DNA of 64,000 nt, taken from contig CAJFCV020000005.1 in NCBI GenBank assembly GCA_904066235.2, positions 9,481,501 to 9,545,500 of the forward strand, written 5' to 3'. Shown here in pieces: positions 23,640 through 34,330 of the stretch (position 1 is its first letter; each line of letters begins with the position of its first letter). A program made the translations under genes and the position numbers. The notes beneath the pieces were generated by a model. The model was given only the letters and a program-made list of their open reading frames with translations, ran no database searches and was not told the origin of the DNA. The DNA is from Bursaphelenchus xylophilus (Eukaryota > Nematoda > Chromadorea > Rhabditida > Aphelenchoididae).

Positions 23640-25345
23640 GCTGACAGTGACAATGCTTTAGGTGATGAAACCTGACGCAAATTAAGATTTATTCTTTTTA
23701 AGGTTTTTACAAGACTCCTATCTCGCGCTTTGCAGAAAAAGCCGGGATTTTCAGATCGAAAAATAGCGAATGTGTTACCCCTTTTTGCAAACTTTGACAC
23801 AAAAAGTTTCCTAGTTATTTCCACTGTACAGGGTGCGCCAAAAAAAATGGACAGAAATAAAAACGGTTGTGTCTCGCCACGAAAACCGTAACGAGTACGG
23901 AAAAAGGGGCGATTACGACCGCAAAGGACCCATTTGCAAACCCTTTAAATCTCTTTTTTCCTTTACCACCAGTTTTTGCAACATGGACGAAAAACCAAAG
24001 AGGTACCTAGTTGTGCCTTTATTTTCTATAGAATTTTCTCGGAAGAAAATAGTTTGACGTTGCGGTTCCCTCGGTACAACTGTAACCCGAGCTTCGGATA
24101 AGTTCGAGGATGTTGATAGCGTCCAGAAGTTTGCTAGGGAGTGATAAGCCCAGGACAGAAAAAACTCCGGCTCGGAAGAAGAGCATCGGAAGTCGGAGTG
24201 ACCCAGATCCTTGCAGATCTTTGGAACGAATGGCTTCTGAATTGAATATCTCGGAGTTGTCGGTCAGAAGAATTGCAAAAACCGACATGAGGTGTTCCTC
24301 ATATTTTATTCTACGCGTGCCATGCGTTGATTCTACAGAAAAATGCAAGGCGCGGCTCCAGTGCGTCCAAAACTTGAGAACAGAAGCCCCTGACACGGTC
24401 GTTTTCACGGGTATCCACCGTTTCCGCTTTGAGCCCTCGGCTCTCCGCCGAAAACGCAGGTTTAAGCTTGAAACTTTTTGACGCTATAGAAGAGACATAG
24501 ATTTATTCAGAAGAGGCTGTTTGAGCCAATTGGAGTTAACGGCGGCTTTGCAGCGTAACTTTTGATAAAATCATTCATTTTTTGTCCAAAATTTTGAAAT
24601 TTTGTCACTACCTCGAAGCATGATGATGTCGGAAAGATAAAAATCGGTGTGTTTAGTACGTACTCGGTCGGGTAACAACCCAAAGCTTAACAGTTATCCA
24701 AAGCCTAATCAGTTTCTCACTACAAATTTTTTTCTGGTTTTCGAAGTTTTGAGTTTTATTTTTTTACCTCAGCAACGCAAGTTTGGATGTCCGCGGCATT
24801 GAAATGGAAAGTTACTATTACTATTCCTTTGCATATCTGATAGTACTCGTCTTAACGTATTCGGCAACTTTTATTTGAAGTTTTGGTTACGGCTCAAAAA
24901 ATATTTATGCCTGATTTCCCAAAGGACCCATTTTCGAGAATTGTGATCGGGACATGGTCAACTTGAACCTTCGAGAAAAAAAGTTGCAGTAAAGTTATAC
25001 CTCCATTCTTAACGTGAATATACTGTTTGAACATCGCTATTTATTGGACCAAAACGTTTCCTCAAATAATCTACCCAAGAGCCAGATATCTGCAAAAAAT
25101 TTTTGTCCATTTTTTTTGGCGCACCCTGTAGACAGTAATGTTTCCGCAAAGAATAATTTCTTCTTTGAAAAAACTGGTGAAGATATTGCCAAAAGGTGTC
25201 TTTCTCTTGATCGCTCTCTGCGCTCTCGTACGATATCACGGTTTCAACCCCAAAGCGCGAGCTAAGACTTATACGAATTGATATATAGCCTATGTCCGAG
25301 ATGTACGTTTAAAGCAGGCTTGGCCGTTCCACTTGGGAACCTTTC
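23640..25345 (-). repeat. Family A copy split by a mariner-like element
   Basis: Left of 23829 the text follows the second half of family A ('ctatctcgcgctttgcagaa', 'ttttcagatcgaaaaatagc', 'acaaaaagtttcctagttat'). Right of 25128 it resumes where it left off ('agtaatgtttccgcaaagaa', 'gctctctgcgctctcgtacg', 'ccaaagcgcgagctaaga', then 'ccacttgggaacctttc'). The A copy was present first. Confidence 0.6.
23829..25128 (+). mobile_element. Degenerate mariner/Tc1-like transposon, 1300 bp
   Basis: Ends are inverted repeats (left CAGGGTGCGCCAAAAAAAAT, right in reverse complement) with TA on both sides. Around 24170-24360 the plus-strand frame carries RRSDPDPCRSLERMASELN-like text (one residue uncertain) and ISELSVRRIAKTD. 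This matches the second helix-turn-helix of mariner-family transposases (pattern R-x-S-x-R-x-[ML]-A-x-x-L-x-[IV]-S-x-x-[ST]-[VI]-R-R-I). No DDE catalytic domain follows, so most of the transposase is deleted. It interrupts a family A copy. Confidence 0.75.
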
Positions 25346-26021
25346 TTCTCAGTCAGTTAGTATGAACAAGATGAGGACCCCTGTGCAACAAGTCTTTGCT
25401 AGCGCCCATGTCACATTCTCTTGAAAACTTGTCTGTCGTATTACCTCGTTTCAGACTCCTACAGTATTCCTAATCTAACTAAGCAGAGCTCTAACAATTT
25501 TTTTGCGCTTTTTTTCCGTTTTAGTTAATTTACGACCGCTTGTTACAACGCGCTATGTAGAGAAACGCCGGAGCCCGCATATATACATATTTAATTAGCT
25601 CAAACTTTAACACGCCATGCTATTGAGGCAAAATTGAGAACGACTTATGTGTACTTTGAAGACTGAATGTCAGAGAACATAGACGACTTTACAAGAGCGT
25701 TGTAACAATTTTTTTTGCAAGGAAATAGTTCAACGTCCGGAAACCCAACCAATTTTTGCCTTGCCTTTATATTTTTGCAAATACCATTGCATCTAATATA
25801 GGAAAATTTTGATCCATTACGCTGCGTTCTAAACTTTTATGTCATCGTTTAATCGCACGGTTCTCGTCTAAACCTGTAAAACTGCTGTCTAAATATCACA
25901 CTCGCTTCCATTTTGAATAAATCCAAAACAAACTGAAGACTTTATAGCGTCATTTTATTTACATTGCAGAAGTTTAATCACATGCATGAACTATAGACAA
26001 CGCGTTCTTTGAAATTGTTCA
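25346..26021. other. 3' flank of the ShK gene; no gene seen
   Basis: No exon is visible. A minus-strand AATAAA lies at 25954-25959, about 60 nt past the ShK stop codon, and is a plausible polyadenylation signal for that gene. Confidence 0.4.
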
Positions 26022-27053
26022 TTAAGCACTTTGTTGCACGAAAATTCCACCGGATCCTTTGTTGCGCAGGGTTATCACAATCTTTCCAGGAGGTTTGGCT
26101 CTGCCTGCTCTACCGTTCTTTTTCTTCGCTGATTTCTTCTGCGTCTTAGATTTGCAGAATCCGCATGTCTTTGAACAATTTTGCTCCTTCTCGAATTTTG
26201 TGTAATATTGACTTTCGCAGTATCCGTTTTTCATCCATATCAAGCATCTGAAGTTGAGAACAAAATTGGAAACGATTGATGTTTTTGTATAGTCAGAATA
26301 TTGATAGGTTAGGAGATTACATTATTGTAAAATAATGATTAGATTTCCTAAAGTCTATCTAACGCCGCAGATCCGCAAATTTCACAGCGAAATCTTGGCA
26401 AGGGTTTTTGGTTCGGTCCGGAAAATTGGGCTTGCTTACAAAGAGAAAAAGTTGTAGCACCCAAATTGCAAAAAATGAGGGGGAATTTTTACGCAAATGT
26501 AGCATGATATGGTGACGGTAACACTGGGTTGTGCTAACAGTCGTTTTCATATACAGTTATTACATATTTTATGCTTTCAACATGCTAAAATCAATCGTGC
26601 CAGAAGCCACGGCTACTAGCCCGTTTGCAAAGTTGCTCGAGTGATCTCGGCGACATTCAGTGTGAGAAAATAAAAGTTCACTTTGCACTATGCAATGTTC
26701 AATTTTTTGCACACTGCAATCGGCTTTTTCGGCTGAGCTCGCACCCGACTATCTTTGCACAACGCATGAACCACTCCAGGGACTGTTGAAACGGACTAGT
26801 GCCTTCGAGTGCCAGTGATTACTCTTTCCGCTCCATGCCAAGATTACCTGTCAGTTCGATCCTCACAACTCTTCTTGCAGCCGCATGTCTTTTCGCAAAA
26901 CTGTTTTAGCACCTCGCCGAACAGCAGGGAATTACATTCCGAAGCGAAACGTTCGCAATGACTCCCTTGGTCCTCGCATGCGAAGGCTTGACGAATTGAA
27001 AGCCACAGAAATACCATGGGAAGCGTGAAGTTAGACATTTTGCATTTAATCAT
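26022..27053 (-). CDS. Secreted protein with two ShK (SXC) domains, two exons
   Basis: Exons 26848-27053 and 26022-26247 on the minus strand. The donor is ag|GTAATC and the acceptor ttctcaacttcag; the split codon gives Arg69, and the product is 143 residues. Residues 1-25 form a signal peptide (hydrophobic core about 9-20; Met6 is an alternative start). ShK 1 uses C26, C33, C40, C53, C57 and C59. ShK 2 uses C63, C70, C79, C93, C97 and C100, and is completed only by splicing: exon 1 supplies the first Cys and the acidic CED, exon 2 the rest ending SKTCGFC. A Lys/Arg-rich tail follows (about 101-125). Domain 1 is one residue short in its last Cys spacing (TCGC rather than TCGxC). ShK domains in free-living worms are common in secreted and cuticle-associated proteins and some enzymes. 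They share a fold with a sea anemone channel toxin, but toxicity is not implied. The product is probably extracellular; the exact role is unknown. Confidence 0.85.
26622..26795. mobile_element. Family D inverted-repeat element in the ShK intron, copy 2
   Basis: Lies wholly in the 600-nt intron. The left end reads 'cgtttgcaaagttgctcgag' then 'tgatctcggcgacattcagt'; the right end has 'gaaccactccagggactgtt', the inverted counterpart. The middle holds 'cactttgcactatgcaatgt' and 'ttttttgcacactgcaatcg'. It is non-coding and lies well away from the splice sites. Confidence 0.6.
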
Positions 27054-28744
27054 GACATACGTTCTGTTTTAAAGGCTGCACGCCGTTAAACCGTTATCGG
27101 ATTTGATGGAGATGCGAGCGGCTGAGAAAACAAATGTTTCGCTGCAGGGAATGAACTGTTTCCGATATAAGCTTGATCATTCCTGGCAATAAAGGGGTGA
27201 GACTTGTATTTCCCAAGGTTTATTTTAAATTCTACGAAGACCTTTTTATAATGGTAAAATCTTATAAGCTTCGGAATTAGAATACTTGAAAAAGTCACCA
27301 AAATTTACCATTGGAACCTGTTTTGTGCGGATCTATGAAAACGTAGTTTAGACGGCGTTTGTGCTTGCTTATCATAACGTTTGCCTTGCACACAAAAAAT
27401 CAAAGAATTTCCCGCAGAAACGTCAGAATTTTTAATCGATTTCGACACAGGATAAAAAAATTGTAGAGTGGTCGTCTGTATGTAGTATCAGTTGTCGGGA
27501 AAATAATGAGCGTTCTGTCGCATCCAAAACCGCATTGTCACCGGGAAAATGAATTGTGCCGCGACAAATCAAAGTGTCCGTTTTCAGAGCCTTATACATG
27601 ACCATTTTTTGATTCGTTTCCCTTTCCATAGTTGTGATCAAAGTGAGAGTCGTTGTGATTTCCTCTGCTTGTAGAGTTAGTCGCGTTTATTTGCAAATAA
27701 AAAATTATATTTGATTGAACAGCGATTGCCATGATTAGTGCCTCGATTGATGTTGAATTCATTGTTTTGATGATGGCATGTATTGATCATCAAAGTAGAT
27801 GGAGTCGTTACAATTCTCACACTCGAACGCCTTTGTATCTGTTTTTTGGATTCAGGGATTCTTCAAATTCAATTATTTACGCGCTGTGCAACGTTTCGGC
27901 AGAAAAATTAAAATTTTCCATGCAGAACAGTTTTGGGAAAAAACCGTTTGTTGTCCGGTCATCTCTCCTCATTTTGCTTTCTCTCTCAAAACGAAATCCG
28001 CTTAAAGTCCGCCAAAAAAAACTGCGGAGGCTAAAGCTTTCAGAGAATAATATGTGGCTAGTTGAGAACAATGCAAATTTAATTTTCTTGAAAAACTAAG
28101 TGCATCCCCTAAAAGACGTCTGTTGTCAGTTACAAACATAAACAATAACAGCGATTACAAGTCTACACAACTTCAATTAAAAGCTGACAATCCGATCCGC
28201 CTGCATTTGCTTATTAACACCTTGAAGATGTAATCTCCGGCACCCCGCCAATTAGGCACATAACCTTTTAGGTTATTAATAAAGCCCCACGCAATTTCGG
28301 ATAGTCATACGAATCGGCTTATATTGACAGTCCAAAGGCTTTGCAAAGCGCTACAAGGGCTTCTTCATTTTGAATTTTGGCTTTTGCCGGAGGGGAAATC
28401 TAGAGATCACTGTTTGTATTGCATAACTATTTTTATTTTTAAATTGAAATAGATATAATGTTAATACGTATTTTACACTAAATTTATTACTGCATTACCC
28501 ATTTATTTTTGTATTATGCACCTAAATATTTCTACTGTGACTACTGCTACTGATTATTATAAACGGCGACTCTTTATTTTCTTGAACGGCGATCACACGG
28601 GCTTTGAAGCCGGCTAAAGTTTGCGACGGTGGCAAATAGCCGGTGGAAAAAGAAATGGTCCCGTTGTTCGCCTGTTTGAGAACATAAAATGGTCGCTAAT
28701 TATATAGAAGGACACATAGGTAAGTTAAGGAACGGAAACGGTTA
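27054..28744. other. Upstream region of the ShK gene; no gene seen
   Basis: No exon can be supported. The only recognisable repeat is a diverged family B copy at 27493-27567. There is no clear TATA-like promoter and no clear trans-splice acceptor close to the ATG at 27053. Confidence 0.35.
27493..27567. repeat. Family B element, diverged copy
   Basis: Starts 'tgtcgggaaaataatgagcg' followed by 'ttctgtcgcatcc', almost identical to the opening of the 41308 copy. The closing end is eroded ('gtgccgcgacaaatc'). Confidence 0.5.
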
Positions 28745-29260
28745 GAAGACATGCTGATCGAAGTCCAACGCTCAGGCTTTGATAAAACTTTGCGTGCATT
28801 TATAACATAATAACAGGTTGCCCAAGAAGTAATGTCGTTTTCGAGAGGGGCAGCTTCCAAAGTCTATAAAAAAGGAAAACGACAATAAAATCTAGAGATA
28901 TTAAACTGTTTTGTAGCTGAGAACTCAAGCTTTCGTTCGGTATAATATTTGCCATATTTGGATCAAATTACTGTAATTTAGCCTTAATTTTCCGAAAAGA
29001 CGTACCCAAGATTCATGTCGTGCGCTTTGCAAAAACAACCAAAGATTTTTAATAATATTTGTATTGGAAAGGGCATTTTTTGTGCAAAAAAAAATTGGCG
29101 AGGAATGGCAAAACAACGTCCGTCTCACTGACCTCTCTGACCTCGCTTATTCTTTCGTCGTCAATGGTGGCCTCAGCTGTCCCTGCAAACCGCTAGCTAA
29201 AACTTTTAGTCAGGTTTGCAAACTAGGCCCGACAGATCACTGCAAAGCGCGTGGTAGCAC
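28745..29260 (+). repeat. Old family A copy, probably interrupted
   Basis: The opening 'cgaagtccaacgctcaggct' followed by 'ttgataaaactttgcgtgca' matches the left end of family A. Near 28815 the text changes to 'aacaggttgcccaagaagta', which resembles a mariner-type terminus. A-like text returns at about 28990-29215 ('cgtgcgctttgcaaaaacaa', 'ctgtccctgcaaaccgctag'). Confidence 0.45.
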
Positions 29261-29404
29261 TTTCCGAGCTCAATAGCCGGCGTCGCGACACTTCCGGGAA
29301 ACCACTTTTCAGTCGACATTATCCACGATTTTCCTCCCATGATCTACGAAGTATGATAGAAATTCTGCCTTGACAACTCCCTAGTACTGACAAATACAGG
29401 AACT

Positions 29405-29845
29405 TATTGAATTCATCCACCGCTCTCAAATTTATGGGAGTTTGTTTCCAAAAATGGTGAAAATGCCTGGTTAACTTTATTGTCACTGTTCAAGTCACTT
29501 ATGCACCCGGAAACTTAATTTGTAACATCTCACTGCCAAATATTTACTATTGTAAGCAAACGTTGGCTGATTTCCAAACATACCGGCAAAATCTCCAAGG
29601 TTCTTCGAGCTCACCGCAAAGTGGTTGCCCACAAGTGTGGGCGCGTCATGTGGCCTAGATGTTTGTGTGTTGTGTCTTGATTTTTGTGCTAAATTTAGGC
29701 AAATCTAAGCGTCGTACTTTGGACAATTCTCTTGTACGGAGACGAAGAATTGGATTATATTTGCAGGCCAGATGTTATGGAGGTTGAAGGTGGAGAAATA
29801 GGAAAAAAAGCCTCAGAATGGAGGGAGTTCTCCGATGAAACTTGG
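29405..29845 (+). repeat. Family E repeat, copy 1
   Basis: About 440 bp collinear with 62641-63095. Shared phrases are 'atttattgtcact'-type text near 29480, 'aagtggttgcccacaagtgt' near 29623, 'ggcctagatgtttgtgtgtt' and 'tgtgctaaatttaggcaaat'. The 3' part ('aaatctaagcgtcgtacttt') resembles the family A terminus, so E may be a variant of A. Confidence 0.7.
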
Positions 29846-31981
29846 CAAAATTTATTATAGATCAGACTATTATGAAAAGTACGTATAAAGTTCGACTTGC
29901 AGAAAACATCAAAATTTTTTTGACTAAAATTTACGAAAACCGTAAAAACTTTTTTGACAATTGAGGCATGAAAAATTTCACTTTTAAATAAACAAATAAC
30001 AACATAAATTTCTCAAGTGCGTCTATCATTTTGTGTACCCCAAAAAAATGGAAAAGCTGTCACACCTCAGTCAAGACAGAATGTTGTTCCAAAGTTGCTA
30101 AGGGACATGATTTCTCGTTTAATTTGCCACATTTCATCTGTTGAACATTTTTGGCTATCATTCAGTATAAGGAAGATAATCGCTAAAAATAGGGTGCGTC
30201 TATCCTTTTGTGGAGCAGTGTATTTCCAGCACAAGAAACGCATGTTTTCATCAGTCTATTTATTTGGTTGCCAGCAAAGTTCTTAACGATTATTGAATTC
30301 AGTTCCGTCAACCTTTTCTTCTCCCCCATTCTTCCCGACGCCATAATTAATTTTCCATCGATTTTCCCCGCATGTAGACAGTACGAGGCAAGGGGCACAT
30401 TCCCGGGTTCAGACAGATTAGCCAAAGTGCATTCCGAGGGGCTTTTTGTTATTTTCTCTGCAAAACGAATTCACAAAAAAGGAATTCGAATGCACTTTTT
30501 GTTGTCCGCTTTTCGTGTTTTTCCGGCGGACCCATGAATTCGGCGCCACGCGGTCGGACGGATCACTCGGAAAAACAACTTGCGATTGAATGAAATTGCC
30601 ATGAAACATGATTTATGTTGCATTGCAAGACCCGAGGGATCGCAAAGGTTGGGCTGATGAAATAGAGCTGGCCGTATGCCAGTAGAAAGCAGTGTTAATT
30701 AAACTGTCGGAAATTATTTTCGGCAGGTAGAGTTGCGCGAAATACGACTTTCAGAATTTGATGCGGTCTAGTGAAAATCGAATGAAACTTGATCTAGATT
30801 CAAGTTTCCTAAATATGAGAGAGCTAGCTCGCGCTAGCATAAACAACTGACATTCTTGGTCGAAAATTGGAGATAATGTAACAATTTTTTCGAGTTTACT
30901 CATGTAGAGTTTCACGCCTATTTCTACAGTAGAGGGTAATTTGCCCATAAAAAAAATAATTTTTTTGTGTGAAACTAGCAAATTTATAGCCTAAAAACGT
31001 CTTTTCTTGATGACCGCTCTCGGCGTATTGCGCAATCTATTCGCAGTAAAAACCTCTGAATTTTTTTCTAGCAGAAATTGGCCTATTTTAGGATCTAGCT
31101 CATAGAGAAGGGCTAGCTCTACGTTAGCAGCCATGAAATGGAAAAAAGAAAGGCCACATCAGAAACGACATGAATCAACTTAAAACACCGAAGAAGCCGT
31201 AAAAATTTCAACCCACCTGCAAGTTGCAACAATGAAACAAGAAGTTCGACGAAGGCATAAGTACCATGACTGACATAATAGACGTATTATTTTGTCTGTT
31301 TGGAGCTAAAAATAAAACGTTTTTAAAATTTAAAAAGCACAAAGAAAATCTCGTGTAAAAGTAAACCGCTGTAAAACGGATAAAACTCATAATGATTCGT
31401 CTTTTTGCGGTATGGATCCTGCCATAAATTCCAAAACTTACACATCAAATATTTGACGAATTGTCACTGCAGTAGCTCAGCAATTCTTCAACTAGTTCAA
31501 GTTCCTTCAAAATGACGTCATAGCTAGTCATCAATTTAAATTTCGTTAGATGTTGGCCCATCGTGCCTTCAAGGTGCCTTGCGTTGACGTTCCGTTTAGG
31601 CCCACAACTAACTTACAAAGTTGCACACCGCTTTCAAGATTTTTATATACGTTTCTCACTGGATTTTTAAAAATTTCTCAACGCATGCATCAGTCATAAC
31701 CCAATTTTTGCTTTTTTTTATAAACTATCTACAGACGACGTATTTTACCAGAAATTTTCCAACGCTTACCGCATAAACTTTCCATTTGAGGTTACCATCA
31801 GTTAGTTTATAAACGTGATGAGGACACAGTCAAATCAACCAACCATATGAAGGATGATTAAAATTGTTTCCATACGACTGTCCGTCCAAACAAAACGCTC
31901 ATACCATACCGCCCTTTCATCATGCTTACCTCATGATTATCAACATTTTTATCCCCAGAACCCTCGCTTTCTCACACTCAC
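29846..31981. other. Region downstream of the DM exons
   Basis: Should contain the 3' exon(s) of the DM gene on the minus strand, but I could not choose one with confidence. One candidate acceptor is at about 31215 (gcaacttgcag on the minus strand), in the right phase for a short frame of about 29 residues with no known domain. A family A relic occupies about 30725-31130 ('gctagctcgcgctagcataa', 'ctactgtagaaataggcgtg' in reverse). No other gene is visible. Confidence 0.35.
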
Positions 31982-32814
31982 CTCCTTTCAAACGCATCTC
32001 ATCCGCCTGCAGATCGTCCTCCTGCTCCGGGATCTCTTCCAGCTTCACCAGCGCCGCCGAAGCCGCAGTGTCTTCCAGCTCGTGGAGCTGAGTGTTCAAC
32101 ACTCGCCGCTTCTCCACGAGAATGCACTTGTTGCATTGGCAATTGATGAACGCGCATTCGCATTTGTGGTTCTTCCGCGGCTCCAGACGGCCGTGATTCA
32201 GACAACGCTGACAGTAATAGACGCGTTTGTTGACGCCTGAAAAAAAATATTTAGTGGCTGGCTGGAAAGACAGAAAAAGTTCAAGGCCTTTTTGTATCGC
32301 CATGACTATCGCATCTTTGCTGAGACAGGGGTGCTAAAGTTGGCGTTATGGTCAAAGAATAGATCAAGGAAAAATCCCCGACTTGCTACTAGTATCAAGC
32401 TAAAGAAATGCTTCAAGCGCGACGACCAGGTTGTGATCAGACTTGACACAGATCTGGATGTATTCTAACACGTCTGTGAAACATTTTTAGTCCGCGCTTT
32501 GCAGAAACGGCTGGGATTTTTAGATCGAAAGTTGGCAAAAATATTACACTTCTTTGGGAATTCTGCCATGAAAAGCTTCATGACTATTCCTACCGTAGAG
32601 CAGGTATAACGCGGTCACAAAAAAATACATTTCTTTCGCCCGATAATATCAAAGAATAGCCAAATTATTCATACGAAAAATGCTGGGATTTTGCAAGTAG
32701 TCTTTATCTCTTTTTTACGGGCAAAAATATTCAAAACTCACCGCTAATCTTGCTCGCCAATTGGTTGACGTTGAGGGTGCTCAAGGCGCTGACGGGATTA
32801 AACATGTTCATCAT
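31982..32814 (-). CDS. DM-domain transcription factor (doublesex/mab-3 family), 3' end unresolved
   Basis: Exon 1 is 32742-32814 (starts MMNMFNPVSALSTLN; donor g|GTGAGT). Exon 2 is 31982-32236 (acceptor ttttttttcag; donor g|GTGAGTGTG). Both junctions are phase 1. Exon 2 carries a complete DM zinc module: C33, C36, H39, H48, C52, C57, C59 and C62 in the family spacing C-x2-C-x2-H-x8-H-x3-C-x4-C-x-C-x2-C, then the recognition helix with VEKRRVLNTQ. An acidic Glu-rich segment follows. DM proteins are nuclear, bind DNA in the minor groove and control sex-specific development. YYCQRCLNHG plus VExRRxLN is closest in style to the worm MAB-3, DMD-3 and MAB-23 group; I cannot say which. The frame is open upstream to 32928, with a possible acceptor (gcttttcag) near 32919, so the N terminus may be longer or SL-trans-spliced. 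Confidence 0.8.
32405..32640 (-). repeat. Family A relic inside the DM-gene intron
   Basis: Within intron 1 (32237-32741). Phrases 'tagtccgcgctttgcagaaa', 'ggatttttagatcgaaagtt' and 'ccatgaaaagcttcatgact' match the second half of family A. The terminus near 32409 ('ttcaagcgcgacgaccaggt') is diverged. Confidence 0.6.
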
Positions 32815-32928
32815 TGAGTAGTAGGTTGTAGTTGGATGATTAAGCTGTGAAATACGTTTGTACCGTTGTGTGCTTTTATAGGCTTGTATGTGAATTTGGT
32901 TTGGAAGGTTGTGCTGTCTGAAAAGCAA

Positions 32929-34044
32929 AGATATTAGGTCTAAGGGTTACAATACGCGGTTATATCGATTATACGATGATGTGAGCACGTATTATTATCA
33001 AAAATATTGTGATTTTAAAGTAGCATGTAGGAGAAATACAAGAGTAAATTTTAACAAAAAGACCTGTTTATAACGAACGATTTCAACGGTATCAAGAGTC
33101 AATGTGTTCCCAAAATAAATCTCCCTCCCACAACGAATTTAAATAATCTTTTGGTCCACTGCAATTCGAGATGACTGTAGGTTTAAATGAGGTTTTTTCG
33201 AAGATAATTATCGCACCCCCAACGTTGACATTCTGCGAAAAAGCACCCAAAAATAACACTTAAAAATTCCCCATTGGCCTTCGCTAATAGGCCCAAGGCC
33301 AGGGTGGCTTTCCGGCAAGACAAAAGTGGAAGCTCCTCTTCCCACGTCTGCAAAAGCGACAAGTACTTAATACAGATGACAAAACAAGGTGCGGACCACA
33401 TTCCCTTCCACTTTCTTTTTTCCGCCGCCCTTTCGGCCCGCTTCCGCTCCACCGTAAATAGCGGCGAATGGCGGGGCCGCGTATATTATTGCAGAACGAA
33501 TAACTGTGCACTTCCTGCTCCAAGTGCAGTTTTGTTATTTTTTTTTTAGTGCCCGCTAGACAGTCACGGTCTTTGAGGCATTCGTGTGCCGAATGGCAAA
33601 ACAAACATCCAACAAGCGGAGGTGCAAGTACCGTACTCCGCCGTAGCGCGACGTGTTTTATATTTCTTTCCGTTTTGGCAAAGGAATGGAGAGCAGGTCA
33701 AAGCCAGAGTCAGGTATACGATTTGTGAGGCGTAGTGAAGGTTTTGGCATTACAGAGTCTTATAGAATAGCATGGTGAAGTTAAATATGGGTCCCTGTAG
33801 AGGACGATATGTGACAATAGCCAAGAGAACTACAGGACAGCCAATAGTACCACAATTGCTACTTGTCCAAGGACACCATATATGATAGCATGATAGCTCT
33901 TCACTATAACAGCCATGTATTTCTCGATAAACTCTGGTGGAAAGCCGCTGAATTCTTTTGCTACCAAAGCTCCAATTTTCTAGTTTTAACTTGAGGATAT
34001 TCTAATATATTCTAAAGGTCAAACAAACAAAACGAAGAGACATA
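32929..34044. other. Gene-free stretch
   Basis: Upstream of the DM gene. Open frames around 33183-33604 overlap on both strands and have no splice context or domain. Promoter elements cannot be identified. Confidence 0.35.
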
Positions 34045-34330
34045 GGTCAATCCAGCGCATTTCCTGAAGCGTTTAGACTTTTCGTCCACACGCTATCGAT
34101 TTATCAAAAGAATTCAGACATCAAAAAAATTTTTGGAAAACCTTTTGGAGGACAAGTAGGTCATAAAAGATCAAGAAAATATCATAGTATTACATTATGA
34201 GCAAAAAGTAAATCTTTGCTCCGGCTAGCCAAGGAAAGATAGCCAAGGATCTTCTCCAAGATTATATTTGCGACAAAACGCCACATTGATTCAGCCTGGA
34301 AATAGCCCCCGACTATGCTGAATTGACGTG
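34045..34330. mobile_element. Family G element, copy 2
   Basis: Opens 'ggtcaatccagcgcatttcc' and closes 'actatgctgaattgacgtg', the inverted equivalent with a few mismatches. About 286 bp, no coding capacity. Confidence 0.5.

Noticed and set aside
26359..26550. A separate small secreted protein (hydrophobic N terminus, then KNPCQDFAVKFADL) as an alternative first exon for the ShK gene
   Set aside because: Its donor phase does not join to the second ShK exon without a stop, whereas the 27053 exon joins in frame and completes a perfect ShK pattern. It lies in the intron.
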